A DNA stretch of 64,000 nucleotides from DASXUX01 sp036504595 (GCA_036504595.1 DASXUX010000067.1:510414-574413), one strand, 5' to 3'. Counted from the first letter of the stretch, positions 41,434-50,180 are shown. The notes: a model not told the origin generated them from the letters alone. Translations and numbers: made by a program.

Positions 41434-42891
41434 TTACTGCCCGACTTTCCCTACCACATCGTAGTCCAGCGCCTGCGTGATTTCAGCCTGGACGAACGTT
41501 CCGGGGGACAGCTTGCTTATACCACGGCCGGCCAGATATACCACGCCGTCCACCTCGGGCGCCTCGTGCTTCGTGCGGCCGATGGCCTTCGCTCCACGCA
41601 CGGGCGCTTCGCTGACGGGGCCATCCACCAGCACTTCCATCTGCTTCCCGACCCGCTCGCGCATGCGCCGGCGCGAAACTTCGAGCTGCGCCAGCATGAG
41701 AGCCTCGCGGCGGGCCTTCTTCTCGGTCAGCGGGATATTGTCCGCGGCCTTGGCGGCCGGCGTCAGCGGTTCGTTCGAGTACAGGAACACGCCGGCGTGA
41801 GTGAAGCGGCCTTCCGTGATGAAAGCGAGCAGCTCCTGGAAGTCCTGCTCCGTTTCGCCGGGATAGCCGGTGATGAAGGCGGTCCGGATCGCGCAACCCG
41901 GCAGCTTGCGTTCGATCAGGTCGAGCAGATCGATCGTCTGCTGCTTCGTCACGCCGCGCGCCATCGACTTCAAGACCGGATCGGCGATGTGCTGCAGCGG
42001 AATGTCGATGTAGCGGCAGAAGCGCTCGTCGCTGGCCAGCATGTCCAGCATCGCTTCATTCAGGTAGCGCGGATAGGCATACAGCAGCCGCAGCCAGCGC
42101 GGACCTTTCACGGCCTTCAGCGCGTGCAACAACTCCGGCAAGGCGTACTTCTTGTACAGGTCGCGGCCGTAGCTGGTCGTATCCTGCGCGATCAAGTTGA
42201 GCTCCTGCGTGCCGCCGTCGGCCAGTTCCTGAGCTTCCGCAACGATCGATTCTATCGGCCGCGAGACCTGCAGGCCCCGCATGCGCGGAATGGCGCAGAA
42301 GCGGCACGGATTGCTGCAACCTTCGGATATCTTCAGAAATGCCGTGTGCGGCGAACCGATACGCATGCGCGGCATGACCAGAAAATCGTTGTAGCTCTGC
42401 GGGACGGGCTTTCGCGCGGCGCTTTGGCGCGGCTGCGCTGCCAGCGCCCCGACAGCCAATTTTGCTGTCTGCTGTCCGCGCGCCGCATCGAGCAGATCGC
42501 GGCAGATTTGTGGCAGGCGCGGATAATCTTTGAAGCCCAGCCGCGCGTCGGCCGCTTCCAGGAAACGCGTGAACTCCGGGGCGTCCGTGACGCGCTCGAC
42601 GAGGCAGCCCAGCGCGACCAGGGTGCGAAGGCTGCCGCTTTTCTTCAGGTCGGCTATTTCACGGAGAACGCCCGCCGTTTCTTCGCGAGCGTCATTGATG
42701 AAGCCGCAGGTGTTAACCAGACAAAGTTCTGCGACGGCAGGGTCTTGCGCGATCAGAAAGCCGGCTTCCGCCAGTCCGCCCAGAATGCGTTCGCTATCGA
42801 CGAGATTCTTGGCGCAGCCCAGTGTGATCATGCTGATGACCGCCGGCGCGTCGTCGTCGTGGTGTGCTTTATGACGATGTGTGGATTTCAT
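41434..42891 (-). CDS. rimO: ribosomal protein S12 methylthiotransferase
   Basis: RimO methylthiolates an aspartate of ribosomal protein S12 using radical SAM chemistry and two Fe-S clusters. The auxiliary cluster ligands are Cys26 (I-T-L-G-C-A-K-N-L-V-D-S-E), Cys62 (N-T-C-G-F-I) and Cys96 (G-C-L-V-E-R). The radical SAM motif is Cys192-Cys196-Cys199 (S-E-G-C-S-N-P-C-R-F-C). A TRAM domain closes the protein. A-K-N-L-V-D-S-E distinguishes RimO from MiaB. At 485 residues it is longer than usual, because of a His/Asp-rich N-terminus and an Ala/Gln-rich insert at about 136-165. Confidence 0.93.
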   Translation of the reverse strand: MKSTHRHKAHHDDDAPAVISMITLGCAKNLVDSERILGGLAEAGFLIAQDPAVAELCLVNTCGFINDAREETAGVLREIADLKKSGSLRTLVALGCLVERVTDAPEFTRFLEAADARLGFKDYPRLPQICRDLLDAARGQQTAKLAVGALAAQPRQSAARKPVPQSYNDFLVMPRMRIGSPHTAFLKISEGCSNPCRFCAIPRMRGLQVSRPIESIVAEAQELADGGTQELNLIAQDTTSYGRDLYKKYALPELLHALKAVKGPRWLRLLYAYPRYLNEAMLDMLASDERFCRYIDIPLQHIADPVLKSMARGVTKQQTIDLLDLIERKLPGCAIRTAFITGYPGETEQDFQELLAFITEGRFTHAGVFLYSNEPLTPAAKAADNIPLTEKKARREALMLAQLEVSRRRMRERVGKQMEVLVDGPVSEAPVRGAKAIGRTKHEAPEVDGVVYLAGRGISKLSPGTFVQAEITQALDYDVVGKVGQ

Positions 42892-42970
42892 TCTTCAGGA
42901 CCAACTTCGGAATAGCGGACTCAAAAAAGGCCTACGCGGCAGAACCGCACTGGCGACATTATAGCATGGA

Positions 42971-42997
42971 ATGGTACTTGGTGAGTGGTACTTGGTT
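42971..42997. repeat. heptamer array, GGTACTT type
   Basis: GGTACTTGGTGAGTGGTACTTGG in the tandem gap upstream of rimO; the same unit as at 1769-1866. Confidence 0.7.
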
Positions 42998-43003
42998 ATG
43001 GAT

Positions 43004-43585
43004 TCAGTCGCGGCGCCGCTGGCTGTCCTCCTCGGCCAACTTCGCCAGCTCTTCTTCGGAAATCTTCTCCCACTTTACCCGCTTATACATTCCCATGGAA
43101 AAAGGCCGTTCAGGCTTTGCATCCTGTTGTTCCGTCTTCAGTACTGCCTCAACCGAATCCGGAGCCGCGCCATGATCCGTGAGCCGCAGTGTTCCACATA
43201 CGTGTGTTCTGACGCGGTACAAGTTTCGATCCTGGTCCACCGCGAAGACCAAGTTCGAATCAAAGTCACTGTGGTTCGTTTCCACGATGAAGTACATCCA
43301 CTGCGCGTCGCTGATGTAGAGCAGCCCTTCATAGCAGCCACCGTGATCCCGCCGTGGCATCCAGTGCTCTTTTTGAAACTGTACGCGACCGTCCCACGAG
43401 TCGCATAGCTTCACTTCGCCCGAAATAGTGAAGTCCTTCAGGAACGTAACGGCCTTCATCGTGATCTGCTGGACGCGTTTCCTTAAGCCCGGCCAGAGCA
43501 GTTCATCTTCATCCTCTTCGGCAGCCGACAAAAAAGGCGCCGCGAAGAGCGTCGCCGCAAGAACGAAGTGAATGGGTTTGGGCAT
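43004..43585 (-). CDS. exported protein of unknown function
   Basis: The product begins M-P-K-P-I-H-F and is about 193 residues. A signal peptide (about 1-21, ending L-S-A-A) is followed by an acidic E-E-D-E-D-E-L stretch. The rest looks like a single soluble alpha/beta or beta domain with two Cys (G-G-C-Y-E-G and T-H-V-C-G-T). The C-terminus is highly charged and helical (W-E-K-I-S-E-E-E-L-A-K-L-A-E). I recognise no family. It lies just downstream of another exported protein on the same strand (23 bases), so the two are probably co-transcribed. Confidence 0.65.
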   Translation of the reverse strand: MPKPIHFVLAATLFAAPFLSAAEEDEDELLWPGLRKRVQQITMKAVTFLKDFTISGEVKLCDSWDGRVQFQKEHWMPRRDHGGCYEGLLYISDAQWMYFIVETNHSDFDSNLVFAVDQDRNLYRVRTHVCGTLRLTDHGAAPDSVEAVLKTEQQDAKPERPFSMGMYKRVKWEKISEEELAKLAEEDSQRRRD

Positions 43586-43607
43586 ATCCCACAATCCTTA
43601 TCACCCA

Positions 43608-44465
43608 TCACATCTTCGCTGTCGGCTTGATCGTGATCTCTTCTTCTGCCCTCTGCTGTTCGGCCTTGTGAATCTCTTCGCGCGCCTTGTCCAAAGCTCC
43701 TCGCGCGGCGTCCAGATCCTTGCGCAACGCCTCGACACGTTCCTGAAGCCGCGGCAGGCTCTCGTTCGTCCGCGCCACGACGGCCTGCGCTTGAGTCTTG
43801 TCTTCCTCGACTTTTACTTTCTGCTCGGCGGCGTCCATCATCTGGTCGCGCAGTTTATCGGCTCGCACATAGCCGCCGTATCCATACCCGTAGCCATAGC
43901 CGACGCGTTGAATGCTGCTCGCGCCGCCGGAGGCCAATTCTGTCTTCGCCGCATCGTACTTGGCATCCGCGCGCACGATTTCTATTTTCGCGTTCTTCAG
44001 AATCTGTTCCGCGCCCGAAAGCACCTGACGCGCAAGCACCACATCGCGCTCCGCGTTCTGTAGCTCGGCCTGCAACGCCTTCACCTTCGCGTTCGGCTCC
44101 GCCAGCGCCCGCTCTTCGCGTGCGGCGGCCTCAAGCTTTGCGCGCGCCAGCTTGGCTATGGCGCGAGCGTTGAGCACGTCCTGTTGTGCTGCTTTCGGAA
44201 GCTCGTTGAGCGGGACCATTTCCGCGTGGACCGAGCAGACATCTCTGCCGACCAGCGTCAGCGTCTTGCCGTAGATCGAATCGACGATGTACGTACGGTA
44301 CTCCGCCGATCCAAGAACCGCGTAATGCAGTCCTTTGACGTTTGTGCCGTCGCTGAGTTCGAAGGTCGTTACTTTCGCCGGCTCTTCCGCGGCCCGAACG
44401 AACGCAGGAACTGAGAAGAGCACCGTGAAGCTGATCGCAAGCACCGCTGCTTTGGGAAAACGCAT
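43608..44465 (-). CDS. exported coiled-coil protein of unknown function
   Basis: A 285-residue product with a signal peptide (about 1-25, ending V-R-A-A). Residues 30-85 form a small beta region (T-F-E-L-S-D-G-T-N-V-K-G, Y-G-K-T-L-T-L-V-G-R-D-V). From about 90 to 270 it is a long heptad-rich coiled coil (A-R-A-K-L-E-A-A-A-R-E-E, L-Q-E-R-V-E-A-L-R-K-D-L), broken by a G-Y-G-Y-G-Y-G-Y-G-G turn near 195. It may span or line the envelope. No homologous family is recognised. It is the first gene of a probable two-gene unit with the exported protein at 43004. Confidence 0.7.
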   Translation of the reverse strand: MRFPKAAVLAISFTVLFSVPAFVRAAEEPAKVTTFELSDGTNVKGLHYAVLGSAEYRTYIVDSIYGKTLTLVGRDVCSVHAEMVPLNELPKAAQQDVLNARAIAKLARAKLEAAAREERALAEPNAKVKALQAELQNAERDVVLARQVLSGAEQILKNAKIEIVRADAKYDAAKTELASGGASSIQRVGYGYGYGYGGYVRADKLRDQMMDAAEQKVKVEEDKTQAQAVVARTNESLPRLQERVEALRKDLDAARGALDKAREEIHKAEQQRAEEEITIKPTAKM

Positions 44466-44611
44466 AGTCGAGCCCTCCCGCGCTGTTCCCTGTCAAATCG
44501 GCATTCTAACCGGTTTTGCAGCAATTTCTACACTTTCGTGGTCTCAGCGCGCACCCCCGCCCCGCCCTCCGAAATCTTTATGCTACTTCGGAATCCCGCT
44601 CCTTGCCCCCA

Positions 44612-45016
44612 TTATGCAGAAGGCCGTTCGGTCAACGTGCTGGACGGCTGAGCGCCCGATGGCCGGCGCAGCCAGCGCGTGCTGGAGAGCTTCTCCCACA
44701 GATCATCGGATGAATCGTCGCCTGTGGCAGCAGGTGCTGCGGAAGAGCCATCGTTTTCGAAGCTGTTGAGCAGCGCGGCCCATTCGCGCGGATCGAACAA
44801 TTCTTCGGCTGGTTCTCGCAACTGAGCCGTCACTGTATCAGTAGTGGGAAGTGCCTTAGTCATCGTGCTCATGTTCGTTTCGCCAGCCTTTGAAGATGCC
44901 TTTCCAATAGCCTGCTGCCCGGTCCGCGCCAGTTCGTCCTGGCGTTTCGGGAGTGGTTTAGCAACCGCTCCGCCAACCGGCTTTTTCTGCTTTCGTTTCA
45001 ACGAATCCCCTCTCAT
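44612..45016 (-). CDS. hydrophilic protein of unknown function
   Basis: A 134-residue frame read from the ATG complementary to 45014-45016. A TTG five codons later has a better ribosome site (GAGGGG) and may be the real start. The longer frame to 45184 runs through a transcription terminator and is rejected. The N-terminal 40 residues are strongly basic (K-R-K-Q-K-K-P), the rest Ser/Thr/Ala/Asp-rich with E-E-L-F-D-P-R-E-W-A-A-L-L-N-S-F as the only ordered-looking helix. No family is recognised. It resembles small regulatory or assembly factors but this is not evidence. Confidence 0.4.
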   Translation of the reverse strand: MRGDSLKRKQKKPVGGAVAKPLPKRQDELARTGQQAIGKASSKAGETNMSTMTKALPTTDTVTAQLREPAEELFDPREWAALLNSFENDGSSAAPAATGDDSSDDLWEKLSSTRWLRRPSGAQPSSTLTERPSA

Positions 45017-45090
45017 ATCGTTTCTTTCGTTTTGACGGTCTGGCTCCAATGCCTTCCCGCCCTTCTCCCTTTCGTTTCCGCCTTTGGGCC

Positions 45091-45128
45091 CAAGAAAAAG
45101 CCCCGGCTTCTCTTCTCGGCCGGGGCTT
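45091..45128 (-). terminator. intrinsic terminator on the minus strand
   Basis: AGCCCCGGC / GCCGGGGCT, 9-bp stem with 12-base loop, followed on the minus strand by TTTTTCTTG. It implies a transcript ending here, most likely from 45162-45482. Confidence 0.85.
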
Positions 45129-45161
45129 GCCTGACGTATCCTTTTCGTCGGAAAGCCCCTG

Positions 45162-45482
45162 TCATCCGGCGCCCTCGGAACCATCCATGCCGGGCCGGTA
45201 ATCTTTGAATTTTGTCTCGCCGTTCTGTAAAGCCTCCGTCTGTGTCTTCTGCTGCAGTGAACTGGCCAGTGCCGAGACCCGAATCCGCTCGCTCTGCGAG
45301 GCGCGCGACTTTGCCTTCAGCGGTCTGCGCACAAAGCGCTCTGAAGGCTTGCGCATCACACCGGTTTTCCCAGGTACGGCGCTCATGGCAGCGGCTGCAC
45401 TCCCATCTACTGTCTGGCCCAGACGAGACCGATCTGTCGGCTCCGTCGAATGCCCTTCAAGCTTCAGATGCCGCAATACCAC
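45162..45482 (-). CDS. small basic protein of unknown function
   Basis: A 106-residue frame starting at a GTG with GAGG seven bases upstream, ending 34 bases before a clear minus-strand terminator; that terminator is the main support for a real gene. The product is basic and Ser/Arg-rich (K-P-S-E-R-F-V-R-R-P-L-K-A-K-S-R-A-S) with a short helical region. No family is recognised and an opposing frame overlaps it, so a non-coding RNA ending at the same terminator is an alternative. Confidence 0.4.
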   Translation of the reverse strand: MVLRHLKLEGHSTEPTDRSRLGQTVDGSAAAAMSAVPGKTGVMRKPSERFVRRPLKAKSRASQSERIRVSALASSLQQKTQTEALQNGETKFKDYRPGMDGSEGAG

Positions 45483-46219
45483 AGTTTCGCCTCGCGTGCC
45501 AGCAGCTTATCTTAGACGATTTTGACGCCGAATAGTTCATAAAAAAGTAATAATTTTCGGTTAAGACCAAATTGCACATCGCGCGGCCTAAATACAAAAG
45601 GCCATGACTAGAGCGTGCCTAATAATAAACAGTTGTTTTTGGTCGGCACAAAACAGCGTTTCGCGATAAGGCGAGATTTTGAAAAGGGCGCGGTCTACAA
45701 AACTGTGGCAGGACTGCGAGGATCTTACCATGAGCAGGTTCGCTCAAAACGGTGGGCGAAATCACGCCCAGCTAGCACATGTGACAAAAAAGGCAAGCGA
45801 TGCGGCCGCAGCAGATTTTGCTTCACGAATGGCCCCAGGACTTTACGGACAAGTACCTTGAAGTTCCCTTAAACTGTTATAAGAACGAGCTTAGCTTAAC
45901 TATTCGAGTCAGAAATGCGCAATGTGCATTCTGTAAAAATAAACGCGATTGACTTTCGTGAGCTGTGTAGTAATTGAGCATATTTGTAAAGCTCGTATTG
46001 GGTGCTAGAAGTCTGTCGGAGCAATGGCGTTTTGACCCTTTTACGGCGCAATCGGTCGTGGGTGTTAAGAGCCGGACCACAACCTGTGACGCAAGACGCC
46101 CTTTCTCCGACACGCTCCCAGGACTGTGCGGCTGGGTAGACGTGTCACAGGTCACTGTTCACGACGGGCTCTGCTTATTGCCGGGCGCGGAAGGATTTGC
46201 TGTGCACCGGGAAGATCGG
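45483..46219. other. AT-rich non-coding stretch upstream of the chemosensory operon
   Basis: About 740 bases, clearly lower in GC than the surroundings. It contains a candidate promoter (TTGACT at 45949-45954, 16 bases, TAATTG at 45971-45976) for cheA. An open frame continuous with cheA begins at a TTG at 45974, but its first 80 codons have no family resemblance and start inside the promoter, so I treat it as leader. Confidence 0.4.
45730..45861 (+). CDS. possible 43-residue peptide
   Basis: ATG 45730 opens a 43-codon frame (M-S-R-F-A-Q-N-G-G-R-N ... M-A-P-G-L-Y-G-Q-V-P). Composition is protein-like but the ribosome site is poor. It could be chance in an AT-rich leader. Confidence 0.2.
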   Translation: MSRFAQNGGRNHAQLAHVTKKASDAAAADFASRMAPGLYGQVP

Positions 46220-48736
46220 ATGTGGAACGCAGTGGAGTTGCTCGCACAAGAGATTGTGCTGGCTGAGTCGATGTCGATCGACTTCTGGCGAGTTTACGGC
46301 CAGAAGGTTAGCGCACTGATCCCTATATCGACGACGGTCCAAGCCACGGGCATTCTGCGGGAGATCAGCGCGTGCATCTCCTCTGCCCTGGAACAACGCT
46401 CTGACCTCGCCGCGCTCAAAGAATCCGTTGTGCTGAAGATCGGAGCGCTACAGGAGGCGGTTTCTCAGCAGCACAGTGGCGCCCCATCAGGGGTTGACCC
46501 TGCCCAGCTCGATCCCAAGTCGCTGATCGCGGCAGCCGAGCAGCAACTCAGCGCAATTGAGGAGCTGGAAACCTGTATCGTTCAGGCGGAAAAATCTCCC
46601 GGTTCCGAGCCGCGGCAGGCCATCCAGCGTCTACTCCACACACTCAAGGGGGACGCGGGACTTCTGGGCATGCAGGAGGCGGCAGAGGTCTGCCATCAAT
46701 GCGAAGACGCGATGGCACGCTCGCCTGCAGGTTGGGTGGATGTCCTGCTGAGCGCAACGGACTGGCTTGCGGCGGCGTACCAGCATCTGGCCGGCAGCGG
46801 TTCCCAGCCGGCGCGGTGGAAGTCTCCGACCGGTGCGGCGAGCTTGCCCCCAGTGTCCGCCCCAATGCTGGAGCAGGCATTTGACGCGAACGAGTTGCCG
46901 CTCATCCACGAGTTCGTCCATGAAGCGAGCGAGCATCTTGAGACCGCTGAGGTCAGCCTGCTGGCGCTGGAGACGAAACCTGGCGACCATGAGGCGCTGA
47001 ACTCAATATTTCGCGCGTTCCACACCATCAAGGGCATTGGGGCCTGTCTGAACCTTACGGATATCACCGAGCTGGCTCATCGTGCCGAAGACGTGTTAGA
47101 GCGCGCGCGGCGCAAGGAAGTGCAGCTTTGCGGTGCCGGCATCGATCTGACGTTTGATGCCATTGACCTGCTGAAACAGCTCATTCAGGACTTGGTGGGA
47201 GCTTGCGCGAGCGGCAGGCGGCCATCCCGCCAGAAGGAAATCGCGGACATTGTGGGGCGTCTGGAGTCGGCTGTGGCCGCCCCAGTCGCAAGCGGTGGCG
47301 TAGTTGAGCGCGCCGCCAAGCCTGTGTCGAAACTGGGCCAGATTCTGGTCCAGTCCGGTTTGGCTGCGCCCGAGGTGATCGAACAGGCAGTGCAGAAGCA
47401 GCAGAAACCGGGCAATACGCAGCGTCTGGGCGAGCAGTTGGTGCGGGACAGACAGGTATCGGCGCGGGCGATTGTAACAGCGTTGCGCACGCAACACTTG
47501 CCGGAGCCGCAGCTTCGCGCAAAAATGCGAGCGGCGATTAAGGTGGACTCCGAGAAACTGGATCGCTTGCTGGACATGGTTGGCGAACTGGTCATTGCGG
47601 AGTCGATCGTGGCGCGCGCGCCGGAACTGCGCGCGGCGCGCGGCACGCCGCTGATTGGCCATATTGCTCAGCTCGATAAGATCACGCGCGAACTCCAGGA
47701 CCTGGCCACGTCGCTGCGGATGGTGCCCATACGGCCGTTGTTTCAGAAGATGTCGCGCCTGGTTCGCGACTTGGCTCACAAGACAGGCAAGAGCGTAGAC
47801 CTGATCACATCGGGCGAAGACACCGAATTGGACAAGAGTGTCATTGAGCACATTTCTGACCCGCTGGTGCACATGATCCGCAACGCCGTTGACCATGGAA
47901 TCGAAGCGGCTGAAAAACGGCGCGAGGCCGGGAAAGCCGAAGCGGGCCGCGTGTGTTTGCGCGCATACCATAAGGGTGGCAGCATACACATTGAGATCGA
48001 AGATGACGGCTGCGGCCTGGATCGAGAAGCGATTCTGCGGCAAGCGCGCGCCCGGGGCCTGCTCCGCGAAGAGGACGCTCCCAGCGATCGGGATATCTAC
48101 AATCTGATCTTCCTGCCGGGTTTTTCGACTTCAACGACTATTACCGACCTTTCGGGCCGAGGCGTGGGAATGGATGTGGTGAAGCGCAACGTCGAAGCGC
48201 TGCGCGGCCAGGTGGACATTCGCACTCGTCACGGCGCAGGCTCCGTCTTCACGATTCGGCTGCCGCTAACCATGGCGATTATTGACGGCATGGTTGTGCG
48301 GGTCGGCGTTGAACGTTATATTCTGCCCACGCTTTCCGTGGTGCGTTCCGTTCGGCCCGCGCCCGGGCAAGTCGCTACGGTGCTCAACCGCGGCGAACTG
48401 CTGCGACTGGGCGAGCAAGTGCTTCCGCTGTTCCGTCTCGACCGAATATTCGAGGTCGCTGGTGCAACGCAGAACGCCACCGAAGCGCTGGTATGTGTGG
48501 TGGAGGACGAAGGCAGCCAGATCGGATTACTCGTGGACGAGTTGATTGGCCAGCAGCAGGTCGTGATCAAGACCCTTGGGCCGGATATGCAAGGGTTGCC
48601 GGGGATCTCTGGCGGGGCCATCATGCCGGACGGGCAAGTCGGACTGATTCTGGACGTGGGCGGCCTGGTGCGTCTGGCACGTCAGTCGCCACCGGAGGGC
48701 AGCCCGGCAGACGCGACCTCCAGGGGTGCGGCGTAG
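46220..48736 (+). CDS. cheA: chemotaxis histidine kinase CheA with two Hpt domains and a MshEN-like domain
   Basis: The 838-residue core kinase of the chemosensory operon. Domains: helical N-terminus; Hpt1 (His140, L-H-T-L-K-G-D-A-G); Hpt2 (His268, F-H-T-I-K-G-I-G-A); a segment at about 370-426, K-L-G-Q-I-L-V-Q-S-G-L then R-L-G-E-Q-L-V, resembling the GspE/MshE N-terminal domain; dimerisation helices (L-D-R-L-L-D-M-V-G-E-L-V); ATPase with N-box H-M-I-R-N-A-V-D-H-G and G-boxes D-D-G-C-G-L-D and G-R-G-V-G-M-D; CheW-like C-terminus. The usual P2 CheY-binding domain is not evident and its place is taken by the MshEN-like unit. The stop codon lies in a 24-bp repeat. Confidence 0.9.
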   Translation: MWNAVELLAQEIVLAESMSIDFWRVYGQKVSALIPISTTVQATGILREISACISSALEQRSDLAALKESVVLKIGALQEAVSQQHSGAPSGVDPAQLDPKSLIAAAEQQLSAIEELETCIVQAEKSPGSEPRQAIQRLLHTLKGDAGLLGMQEAAEVCHQCEDAMARSPAGWVDVLLSATDWLAAAYQHLAGSGSQPARWKSPTGAASLPPVSAPMLEQAFDANELPLIHEFVHEASEHLETAEVSLLALETKPGDHEALNSIFRAFHTIKGIGACLNLTDITELAHRAEDVLERARRKEVQLCGAGIDLTFDAIDLLKQLIQDLVGACASGRRPSRQKEIADIVGRLESAVAAPVASGGVVERAAKPVSKLGQILVQSGLAAPEVIEQAVQKQQKPGNTQRLGEQLVRDRQVSARAIVTALRTQHLPEPQLRAKMRAAIKVDSEKLDRLLDMVGELVIAESIVARAPELRAARGTPLIGHIAQLDKITRELQDLATSLRMVPIRPLFQKMSRLVRDLAHKTGKSVDLITSGEDTELDKSVIEHISDPLVHMIRNAVDHGIEAAEKRREAGKAEAGRVCLRAYHKGGSIHIEIEDDGCGLDREAILRQARARGLLREEDAPSDRDIYNLIFLPGFSTSTTITDLSGRGVGMDVVKRNVEALRGQVDIRTRHGAGSVFTIRLPLTMAIIDGMVVRVGVERYILPTLSVVRSVRPAPGQVATVLNRGELLRLGEQVLPLFRLDRIFEVAGATQNATEALVCVVEDEGSQIGLLVDELIGQQQVVIKTLGPDMQGLPGISGGAIMPDGQVGLILDVGGLVRLARQSPPEGSPADATSRGAA

Positions 48737-48756
48737 CGCAATCCTCCCGGATTGCG
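48733..48756. repeat. 24-bp palindrome (GTAGCGCAATCC family), copy 2
   Basis: One mismatch from 14165-14188. The cheA TAG (48734-48736) is part of it. A partial GC-rich repeat follows at about 48782-48808. Confidence 0.85.
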
Positions 48757-48816
48757 TGATGTTCGGTTCTCCTTTTTCGCATAAGGGAGAGAGGTTAGGG
48801 GAAAGAGAGGCGCGCG

Positions 48817-49386
48817 ATGGCTGAGAATTCCACTACGACCAACTCTGCGGGTGCCACTGCTTCCGGCAGCGGCACCGCCGCCTTGCCCAGCAGTGCAGCG
48901 CAGGCCGCAAAGCCGGGCAAATACCTGTCCTTCAAGCTGGCCGCGGAAGAGCATGGTCTGGAGATCCTGAAGGTTCAGGAGATCATTGGCCTGATGAAGA
49001 TTACACGCGTGCCGACGGTCCCGCCGTTCGTTCGCGGGGTCATCAACCTGCGCGGCAAGGTCATCCCGGTCATCGACTTGCGCGTGAAGTTCGGGATGGA
49101 GGCGGCGAAGGACGATGCGCGCACCTGCGTGATCGTCGTGCAGATTGTGCAAGGCGAGCGGCGTGTCACGACTGGGATCATCGTAGATGAGGTCTCCGAG
49201 GTGCTCAATATCACCGCCGACCAGATCGAACCGGCGCCGCAATTCGGGACTTCTGTCTCCACGGACTTCATCCTGGGCATGGGCAAGGTCGCCGAGAAGG
49301 TCGTCATGCTGTTGGACATCGACAAAATTCTGCGTCCCGAACAAACGAAGGCATTAGCGGAACTAGTGCCGCAGACCGACGCATGA
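48817..49386 (+). CDS. cheW: chemotaxis coupling protein CheW
   Basis: A 189-residue adaptor linking the receptor to CheA. After about 40 Ser/Ala/Thr-rich residues comes the CheW double-barrel: Y-L-S-F-K-L-A-A-E-E-H-G-L-E-I-L-K-V-Q-E-I, R-V-P-T-V-P-P-F-V-R-G-V-I-N-L-R-G-K-V-I-P-V-I-D-L-R, and I-V-D-E-V-S-E-V-L. The low-complexity N-terminal extension is longer than typical. The stop overlaps the open frame leading into the next gene, so translation is close-coupled. Confidence 0.95.
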   Translation: MAENSTTTNSAGATASGSGTAALPSSAAQAAKPGKYLSFKLAAEEHGLEILKVQEIIGLMKITRVPTVPPFVRGVINLRGKVIPVIDLRVKFGMEAAKDDARTCVIVVQIVQGERRVTTGIIVDEVSEVLNITADQIEPAPQFGTSVSTDFILGMGKVAEKVVMLLDIDKILRPEQTKALAELVPQTDA

Positions 49387-49430
49387 TTCAGGTACGTGAA
49401 CAACGAACACGGCAGAGAGAGGAACAAGCA

Positions 49431-50180
49431 ATGCGCAAGACATGTCTGGCGATGGTCCTGGCGAGTCTGTTGTACGGCGTGGCGGTGGCTGAGGACATTC
49501 GCTTGCACGGAGCGGTCACAGCGGTGGATCTGATGGTCATGCCCAACAAAGAGGCCGTTGAGAAAGCAACGGGTCTGACCTTGGTGCCCGTCGGCAACTC
49601 CGGCGGCAAGGGGCTCATCGATCTGATCGAAGGCCGTTGTGATCTCGCGCTTACCGCCGGCGATCTGGCGTCGGCAGTGGACTCCGCCAAGAAGACCGGC
49701 AAGGACGTTGACGCCTCGAAGCTGCAGTTCACACCGGTGATGACGGACGAGGTGGTCTTCTTCGTCAACCCTGCCAATCCCGTCAAGAAGCTTACCATGG
49801 CGCAGATCAAGGGGGTTTTGACCGGGACGATCAAGAACTGGCAGTTGGTTGGCGGCAACGACGCTCCCATCGTGGTTTTTGCCGAAGTTGCCACCGGGGT
49901 GACCCGCGCCGCCATCAAGGCGTTGGTTTTGGACGGAGAGGAATACGCCTCCACCACCAAAGCGCAGCCCACTGTGAAGCAGGTACCCCAAGCCGTTGCT
50001 GAGTTCAAGAACGGGATTGGCGGGTTGTCGAAGAAGCTCGCGGAGGGCTATAAGGTACAGATCCTCGAATCGGACAAGAAAGTTGAGCGCCCGCTGGGCG
50101 TCATTACCGTGGGAGAGCCGTCCGCCAAAGCCAAGAGGGTCATCGATGCCCTCAAGGCTGAGGTGGCCAAAGTCAAATAG
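49431..50180 (+). CDS. PstS-like periplasmic substrate-binding protein inside the che operon
   Basis: A 249-residue exported protein (signal peptide about 1-20, ending A-V-A-E-D), starting at ATG 49431 after GAGAGGAA. The mature part follows the PstS/phosphate-binding-protein-like fold: an early ligand loop V-G-N-S-G-G-K-G-L-I-D-L-I-E-G-R-C-D-L-A, then V-M-T-D-E-V-V-F-F-V-N-P-A-N-P-V, L-T-M-A-Q-I-K-G-V-L-T-G-T-I-K-N-W and G-V-T-R-A. S-G-G/S-G-T-type loops bind oxyanions in PstS, though here only S-G-G is present. Lying between cheW and the receptor gene, it probably delivers a ligand signal to the receptor rather than serving an ABC transporter; no permease is nearby. Confidence 0.82.
   Translation: MRKTCLAMVLASLLYGVAVAEDIRLHGAVTAVDLMVMPNKEAVEKATGLTLVPVGNSGGKGLIDLIEGRCDLALTAGDLASAVDSAKKTGKDVDASKLQFTPVMTDEVVFFVNPANPVKKLTMAQIKGVLTGTIKNWQLVGGNDAPIVVFAEVATGVTRAAIKALVLDGEEYASTTKAQPTVKQVPQAVAEFKNGIGGLSKKLAEGYKVQILESDKKVERPLGVITVGEPSAKAKRVIDALKAEVAKVK

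Noticed and set aside
44612..45184. 190-residue frame starting at 45184.
   Set aside because: Its first third runs through a strong intrinsic terminator and the end of another probable gene.
45974..46219. cheA starting at TTG 45974.
   Set aside because: The extra 82 residues resemble no CheA, and the TTG lies within the -10 region of the only promoter-like sequence.
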